In this document: in pieces, positions 5,460 to 8,514 of the stretch
Layout: each line of letters starts with the position of its first letter
Numbering within the stretch: position 1 is the first letter of the stretch
Source of the DNA: JAYGED01 sp046582565
Lineage (GTDB): Bacteria > Pseudomonadota > Alphaproteobacteria > JAAXGF01
NCBI GenBank assembly: GCA_046582565.1
Contig: JAYGED010000286.1
Location: 1 to 8,514, forward strand
Length of the DNA stretch: 8,514 nucleotides
Direction: 5' to 3'
The notes under the pieces: model-generated
Told to the model about the DNA's origin: nothing
What the model saw: only the letters and a program-made list of their open reading frames with translations
Databases searched by the model: none
Program-made: the position numbers and the translations under genes

Positions 5460-6356
5460 ATGAACTACAATACGACCGAGACCCGATCCCGTTGGGGCAT
5501 CGACAACGACTACGGCGTCCTGCGTGACGTACTCCTGGGGCGGCCCGAGTATTTCCGCTGGATTGACGCCGGCCCGATCACCCAGCGCACTCTCAAGAAC
5601 GCCGAGAAGATGGGGGTCTCGTTCGATCTTCAGGAGGCCATGGCCCAGCACGCCGAGATGGTGCGCATCTATGAAGACGCCGGCGTCAACTGCCATTTCC
5701 TCGAGGCCGACGAGGTCCTGCACCGCAATTTCTTCGCTCGCGATTCAAGCGCAATGACGCCCTGGGGGGCGATCATCTGCCATATGCAGCTCAAGTCGCG
5801 CCGCGCCGATTATGCCACGGTCATCCAATTCTACCAGAGCATGGGCATTCCCATCTGGAAGTACGCCACCGCCGGCCATTTCGAAGGCGGCGACTTCGTC
5901 ATTCTCGAGCCCGGCCGGGTGCTCATCGGCTACAGCGGCGAGCGTTCCGAGGAAGAGGGCGCCATGCAGGTGGCGGGCTGGATGGAAGAGCAGGGTTGGG
6001 AAGCCATGGTAGCGCCGATCCCGGCCCACTTCGTTCACATGGACGGCATGGTGGTGCCCCTGGCGCCCAAGTTGCTAGTCGCCTGTGTTGATGCTTTGGA
6101 GGACTGGCTGGTCGATTGGCTGCGCGAGCGCGATTTTGATTTCGTCGATGTCGGCTATGGCGAGGCCAAGGCGCTCGGCGTCAATCTGGTGTCTCTCGGC
6201 AACAAGAAGGTGCTGTCCATGAAGGGCGGCGTAAAGCTGAACCAGAAGCTTCGTGATCTCGGGTTCGAGGTCTATGACCCGGATATGTCCATGTTCACCC
6301 TGGGCGGCGGCGGTGTTCATTGCCTCAGTCAGTCACTCTGCCGCAATTCGGAATAG
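5460..6356 (+). CDS. Arginine deiminase-like guanidino hydrolase (amidinotransferase superfamily)
   Basis: The 298-residue protein has every catalytic landmark of the guanidine-modifying pentein fold. These are D95 in FARDSS, E142 and D145 in HFEGGD, H193 and D195 in FVHMDG, and the nucleophile C288 in GGGGVHCLSQSLCR near the C-terminus. The reaction should be attack of Cys on a guanidino carbon, giving a thiouronium intermediate and then hydrolysis (ADI-type, releasing ammonia and a ureido product) or amidino transfer. The GGGG-x-HC motif is nearer arginine deiminases and amidinotransferases than dimethylargininase. However, the protein is about 100 residues shorter than classical arginine deiminase, whose extra length is a helical insertion. 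The substrate is therefore open: arginine, an N-substituted arginine or another guanidino acid. ATG 5460 is preferred because the 28 residues before it reach almost back to repeat copy 3 and are unlike the family; the ribosome binding site (GATGAG) is weak. Confidence 0.88.
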   Translation: MNYNTTETRSRWGIDNDYGVLRDVLLGRPEYFRWIDAGPITQRTLKNAEKMGVSFDLQEAMAQHAEMVRIYEDAGVNCHFLEADEVLHRNFFARDSSAMTPWGAIICHMQLKSRRADYATVIQFYQSMGIPIWKYATAGHFEGGDFVILEPGRVLIGYSGERSEEEGAMQVAGWMEEQGWEAMVAPIPAHFVHMDGMVVPLAPKLLVACVDALEDWLVDWLRERDFDFVDVGYGEAKALGVNLVSLGNKKVLSMKGGVKLNQKLRDLGFEVYDPDMSMFTLGGGGVHCLSQSLCRNSE

Positions 6357-6362
6357 GGGCGT

Positions 6363-6443
6363 TCAGATCACCCTGTCGGGCGGCGTTTCACCGGCGAAGA
6401 AAACCAGGGTGTTGTCCACCATCTTCATGCCCTTGGCGGGGCT
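6363..6443 (-). pseudogene. Possible C-terminal remnant of a convergent gene
   Basis: On the minus strand, 26 codons between a TAG at 6443-6441 and a TGA at 6365-6363 read NSPAKGMKMVDNTLVFFAGE followed by TPPDRVI. Codon choice is G/C-rich at third positions and the peptide looks protein-like. Its stop falls six bases from the hydrolase stop, as expected of a convergent gene. Nothing coding continues upstream, so it would be a truncated relic. I do not recognise the family, and chance is possible. Confidence 0.25.
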
Positions 6444-6992
6444 ATTCTACGTCTAAATTTCGTCAATCGCTCGGAACCGGTATCCTACTCATACCGCCCG
6501 CGGCACGTCACCAACGTCCGTTGTGGGTCTATTTTGTTGAAAAACTAATTTGAGGGCTTCAAATTCTAGGCTTTTAGATGCCGATGAAATTTAGTTTCAA
6601 TAATTTCAATTATTTAGAAATACTTCAAATTAGTATTGCTGTTCGATTTGAGCCTGAAATGACATTTTCAGGAGTATTTCAACAAAATAGGTCATGTGTG
6701 GACGGCTCCCTGTTGGCAAGGGTTATTTTGAGGTCTATGCAAGCTGGTCGGGTGCAGTCATGTGTCCGGCCTGTTGATGCGGCATACATGGCCGCTGGCC
6801 CTAATGCGATCCGCTGGATCGGGTCCCAATCAGAAGCACGCGCTTGATGCGCCCTGACCCAAACGGGTTTTCCCGATCCTCGGTTCGACCAATTTTGCAT
6901 TACCTCACGTTCACCTTGCCAATAACGTTGCCTTTCCTTTTTAGTGGTTGCAACAACAAACGTTGTTACATTGCGATGCCGGCGGCGGGAGC
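6444..6992. other. Long gap without a supported gene, partly AT-rich
   Basis: No frame here has both a ribosome binding site and protein-like composition. About 6540-6690 is strikingly AT-rich compared with everything around it. It then turns GC-balanced, with a small inverted repeat GATCC-gct-GGATC near 6810 and AACAAC-aaac-GTTGTT at 6952-6967. The left end contains the possible convergent relic's upstream side, the right end runs into repeat copy 4. It may contain decayed mobile-element sequence, but none was identified. Confidence 0.5.
6653..6672 (+). other. Hairpin CCTGAAA / TTTCAGG
   Basis: A perfect seven-base stem with a TGACAT loop sits at the edge of the AT-rich block. No run of T follows, so it is not a good intrinsic terminator; it could be an operator or an element end. 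Confidence 0.35.
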
Positions 6993-7109
6993 CGTCCACA
7001 GCATCAGAAGCGGACATTTTGCGACTATCCCCAGAATGTCCGCTTTCGGGGGTAAAGCAGACGTAAATCACTAGGCAAGTGAATGTCCGCCAATAGCCAG
7101 GAACGGAAG
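6993..7109 (+). repeat. Intergenic palindromic repeat, copy 4
   Basis: The left part is altered (CGTCCACAGCATCAGAAGCGGAC). It is followed by CCCCAGAATGTCCGCTTTCG and GGGGTAAAGCAGACGTAAATC, then a diverged second half AATGTCCGCCAATAGCCAGG ending AACGGAAG. It lies just beyond the stop of the acetyltransferase gene. Confidence 0.85.
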
Positions 7110-7152
7110 CTATTGCAGCTTTCCAAGTTGATGCTTTTGGGCAAACGTCTAG

Positions 7153-7653
7153 TTAGGGGCCTTCGTCTGGAAACGTTAAGACCATCTCATCAGTTTCTTG
7201 AAATCCAAACCCCTTATATATCGTTCGCGCAGCATCGGAGGCCAGAAGACGAACCATTCCAACACCTTCTTTTTTCAACCAATCGAGAACATGACTGTTA
7301 AGCGTTGTAGCGAGGTCTTGTCTTCTTGCCGACGGCAATGTGTAGACATCGCCGACGAAACCATATCGTGGATTGTTGAAATAGCGGTACGGTATATCTG
7401 ATTTAATAAAACCACCCGCCATCGAAACGATAGTGCCACCATGGGTGGCTAGAAAATGTTTTGCTTCTAAAGACTCATAGAGCTTTTGGTAATCGGAAAG
7501 AACCAACGGCTTAAAGTTTGACGCAAGGAGATGGCCTAATCCCATCTCCTCAAACATTGCCAGTTTGAGCTCAACGATCCGCGGCAAATGAACTGCCTGA
7601 GCTTCAAGAATTTCCATGTCTTTCAACCTAACTATGCTCGAAATAAAGGCCAT
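7153..7653 (-). CDS. GNAT-family N-acetyltransferase
   Basis: The 166-residue protein follows the GNAT order. It has an N-terminal strand and helix (ILEAQAVHLPRIVELKLAMF, 15-34), a central GGTIVSMAGGF (72-82), the motif-A strand YGFVGDVYTLPSARRQDLAT (97-116), and the motif-B end VRLLASDAARTIYKGFGFQE ahead of TDEMVLTF. GNATs move an acetyl group from acetyl-CoA to an amine; this subgroup (VYTLP…LLAS…YKGFGF…EM) acts on unknown small molecules or proteins. In the acetyl-CoA pyrophosphate loop R-x-x-G-x-A the Gly is Asp (D113), one base away from Gly, which might weaken cofactor binding. ATG 7653 is chosen because AAAGGGA lies four bases upstream; ATG 7617 is the alternative. The gene is AT-richer than its GC-rich neighbours, on the opposite strand, and flanked by repeat copies 4 and 5, suggesting acquisition. 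Confidence 0.85.
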   Translation of the reverse strand: MAFISSIVRLKDMEILEAQAVHLPRIVELKLAMFEEMGLGHLLASNFKPLVLSDYQKLYESLEAKHFLATHGGTIVSMAGGFIKSDIPYRYFNNPRYGFVGDVYTLPSARRQDLATTLNSHVLDWLKKEGVGMVRLLASDAARTIYKGFGFQETDEMVLTFPDEGP

Positions 7654-7727
7654 ATAATCCCTTTGTGATATGGGGGTAATACGCCCTGATTAAAGCTATC
7701 TCTGCATCGAATTGCATGGCACTTCGA

Positions 7728-7803
7728 ATGTCCGCTATGGGTCAAAAGCAGACATTTAGCGACCACCCTCAGAATGTCCGCTTTCGGGTGCAAAGCGGAC
7801 ATT
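7728..7803 (+). repeat. Intergenic palindromic repeat, copy 5 (right half missing)
   Basis: ATGTCCGCTATGGGTCAAAA, then GCAGACATTTAGCGACCACC and CTCAGAATGTCCGCTTTCGG with a closed first hairpin (AAAGCGGACATT). The second hairpin seen in copies 2-4 is absent; about 30 bases later the sequence becomes the Sel1 gene fragment. The copy also supplies the last codons and stop (TAA, 7758-7756 minus) of that broken frame. Confidence 0.88.
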
Positions 7804-7836
7804 ATTCCTACCGGCGGCGCACAACTCATAGGGGGA

Positions 7837-8160
7837 TAACCGGAACCAGTCAACCGCCTGCTCGTCGTCCTGCTCAACGCCCTGCCCCATCCAATAATAT
7901 GAGGCCAGTAAAGATTGTGCTGCTGCGTTATCTTGCTTCGCCGCTAGCTGGAGCCATTGAGCCGATTTATCGTAGTCCTGTTCAACGCCCTCGCCGAGTG
8001 CGTATGAAGTGGCCAGCAGATATTGTGCGTTTGCGTGACCTTGCTTCGCCGCTAGTCGGATCCAGTGAACCGACTGTTCGTCATCCTGCTCAACGCCTTC
8101 TCCAGATTTGTATGAAAGGGCCAGCGCATATTGGGAGTCAGCGTTACCTTGCGACGCCGC
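7837..8160 (-). pseudogene. Sel1-like repeat protein fragment, truncated at both ends
   Basis: The minus strand encodes two complete 36-residue Sel1 units and most of a third: GNADSQYALALSYKSGEGVE…WIRLAAKQ (8148-8041), GHANAQYLLATSYALGEGVE…WLQLAAKQ (8040-7933) and DNAAAQSLLASYYWMGQGVE…WFRL (7932-7837). Each carries the A-Q-x-x-L-A-x-x-Y and G-V-E-Q-D signature of this TPR-related solenoid, which scaffolds protein complexes and is often secreted or periplasmic. After FRL the consensus is lost, and the frame runs through SPYEL into repeat copy 5, where it stops. Upstream it runs without a start codon into repeat B and meets a TAA near 8245. It is therefore an internal fragment of a larger gene, bordered by repeats on both sides. 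The neighbouring units also differ by modest substitutions, unlike the near-identical TPR units at the left end of the window. Confidence 0.8.
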
Positions 8161-8171
8161 TACCCCCCCCG

Positions 8172-8258
8172 CACAGCAGAATAGGGGTATGCCCCCCCGA
8201 AAAAGTCGGGCAAAACCTCTAGAGGCGCTAACCCGCCGCGTAAATTATGAAAAAAATA
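8172..8258 (+). repeat. Dispersed repeat, copy B (inverted relative to copy A at 1661)
   Basis: On the plus strand CCCCGAAAAAGTCGGGCAAA, then ACCTCTAGAGGCGCTAACCC, then GCCGCGTAAATTATGAAAAA. It aligns over about 70 bases with the reverse complement of 1661-1735. CCTCTAGAGG inside it is a perfect ten-base palindrome, broken in copy A (CCCTCGAAGA). Two long C runs, 8163-8170 and 8192-8198, lie at its left edge, where copy A has only short runs. Confidence 0.7.
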
Positions 8259-8446
8259 CTCCACCCCTGAACAGCAACTCCCATCGGGTTTGCGACCTAC
8301 CCTGAATCTCAATTTAGGCTGAATGAAGGGCTTGGGCGGTTCGAATAGCAGTCAGAGCTTTCCCAGATTGGCCAATGTCCGCTTATATGAGGCGCTTGCT
8401 GTCAAGGTGGTTTTAGTCTACGTCGCATGGCGGTCTCTTTTGTTGG
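8259..8446. other. Gap with one stray half-site of the palindromic repeat
   Basis: No gene is supported. AATGTCCGCTTATA at 8374-8387 resembles the start of the second hairpin of the intergenic repeat (AATGTCCGCTAATAG), without its partner arm. CTACCCTGAAT at 8298-8308 also occurs at 3700-3710, next to repeat copy 1. Confidence 0.4.
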
Positions 8447-8514
8447 TTACACCTTTGTGTCCAGGGCGGGTCTTGCGATGAGTTCCATGTCTCGTGCGAG
8501 GATCGCATCAACTT
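8447..8514 (-). CDS. Possible C-terminus of a minus-strand gene, cut by the window edge
   Basis: From the right edge the minus strand reads VDAILARDMELIARPALDTK, then V and TAA (8449-8447). The amphipathic, protein-like composition suggests the end of a real gene entering from the right, but 21 codons are too few to identify. The opposite strand is also open here (ATG 8427 onward), without a ribosome binding site. Confidence 0.3.
   Translation of the reverse strand, partial: VDAILARDMELIARPALDTKV

Noticed and set aside
6578..6847. 89-residue plus frame in the AT-rich gap
   Set aside because: No ribosome binding site, mixed composition along its length, and no recognisable motif.
6679..7071. 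130-residue minus frame upstream of repeat copy 4
   Set aside because: Begins inside the repeat and runs through sequence without codon bias; probably spurious.
7716..8222. 168-residue plus-strand frame over the Sel1 region
   Set aside because: Arginine/proline-rich shadow of the Sel1 units on the minus strand; it begins in repeat copy 5.
8335..8355. GGTTCGAAT resembling a tRNA T-loop
   Set aside because: The flanking bases do not form a T stem and no acceptor or anticodon arm can be folded around it.

Overview
This looks like an accessory, repeat-laden stretch of an alphaproteobacterial chromosome, probably a Rhodospirillales- or Rhizobiales-like environmental lineage. I infer this from three things: GC-rich genes with a strong preference for G/C at third positions, a relic with the N-terminus typical of alphaproteobacterial class III adenylate cyclases, and a roughly 120-bp intergenic repeat of the kind that produces spurious 'MSA-GQKQTF' peptides in alphaproteobacterial annotations. 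No rRNA, tRNA or CRISPR array was seen.

Layout. Positions 1-1380 hold the 3' part of a tetratricopeptide (TPR) gene made of almost identical 102-bp units. Its stop codon overlaps the start of a 2-oxoglutarate/Fe(II) oxygenase of prolyl-4-hydroxylase type. Positions 1380-2040 are a graveyard: a C-terminal scrap of an IS256-family transposase (minus), one arm of a dispersed repeat (A), and the first 16 codons of an adenylate cyclase with an intact ribosome binding site. The cyclase relic stops just before a full GMC-family flavin oxidoreductase (2040-3650). Next come a small two-helix membrane protein reading frame broken by one amber codon (3906-4166), a DUF1989 / urea-carboxylase-associated protein (4471-5073), and a complete arginine-deiminase-like guanidino hydrolase (5460-6356). 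After an AT-rich gap lies a GNAT acetyltransferase on the minus strand (7153-7653). Then comes a Sel1-repeat gene fragment (minus, 7837-8160) bounded by repeats on both sides. The last bases may hold the C-terminus of another minus-strand gene.

How the parts relate. The TPR and oxygenase genes are translationally coupled, and the pairing recalls prolyl hydroxylases that use TPR domains to hold peptide substrates. The DUF1989 protein and the guanidino hydrolase share strand and codon style. Both families occur in guanidine/arginine-type nitrogen metabolism, so they may serve one catabolic route; the GMC oxidase could join it, but nothing proves this. Five copies of the intergenic repeat, all in the same orientation, occupy every large gap from 3650 to 7805. 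A second dispersed repeat (A/B) lies in inverted orientation near both ends. The region has been shaped by repeat-mediated rearrangement, with at least three truncated genes ending at or near repeats. I see no clearly new biological system. The best leads are the guanidino gene pair, the repeat family, the cyclase-derived leader upstream of the GMC gene, and the amber-interrupted membrane protein.
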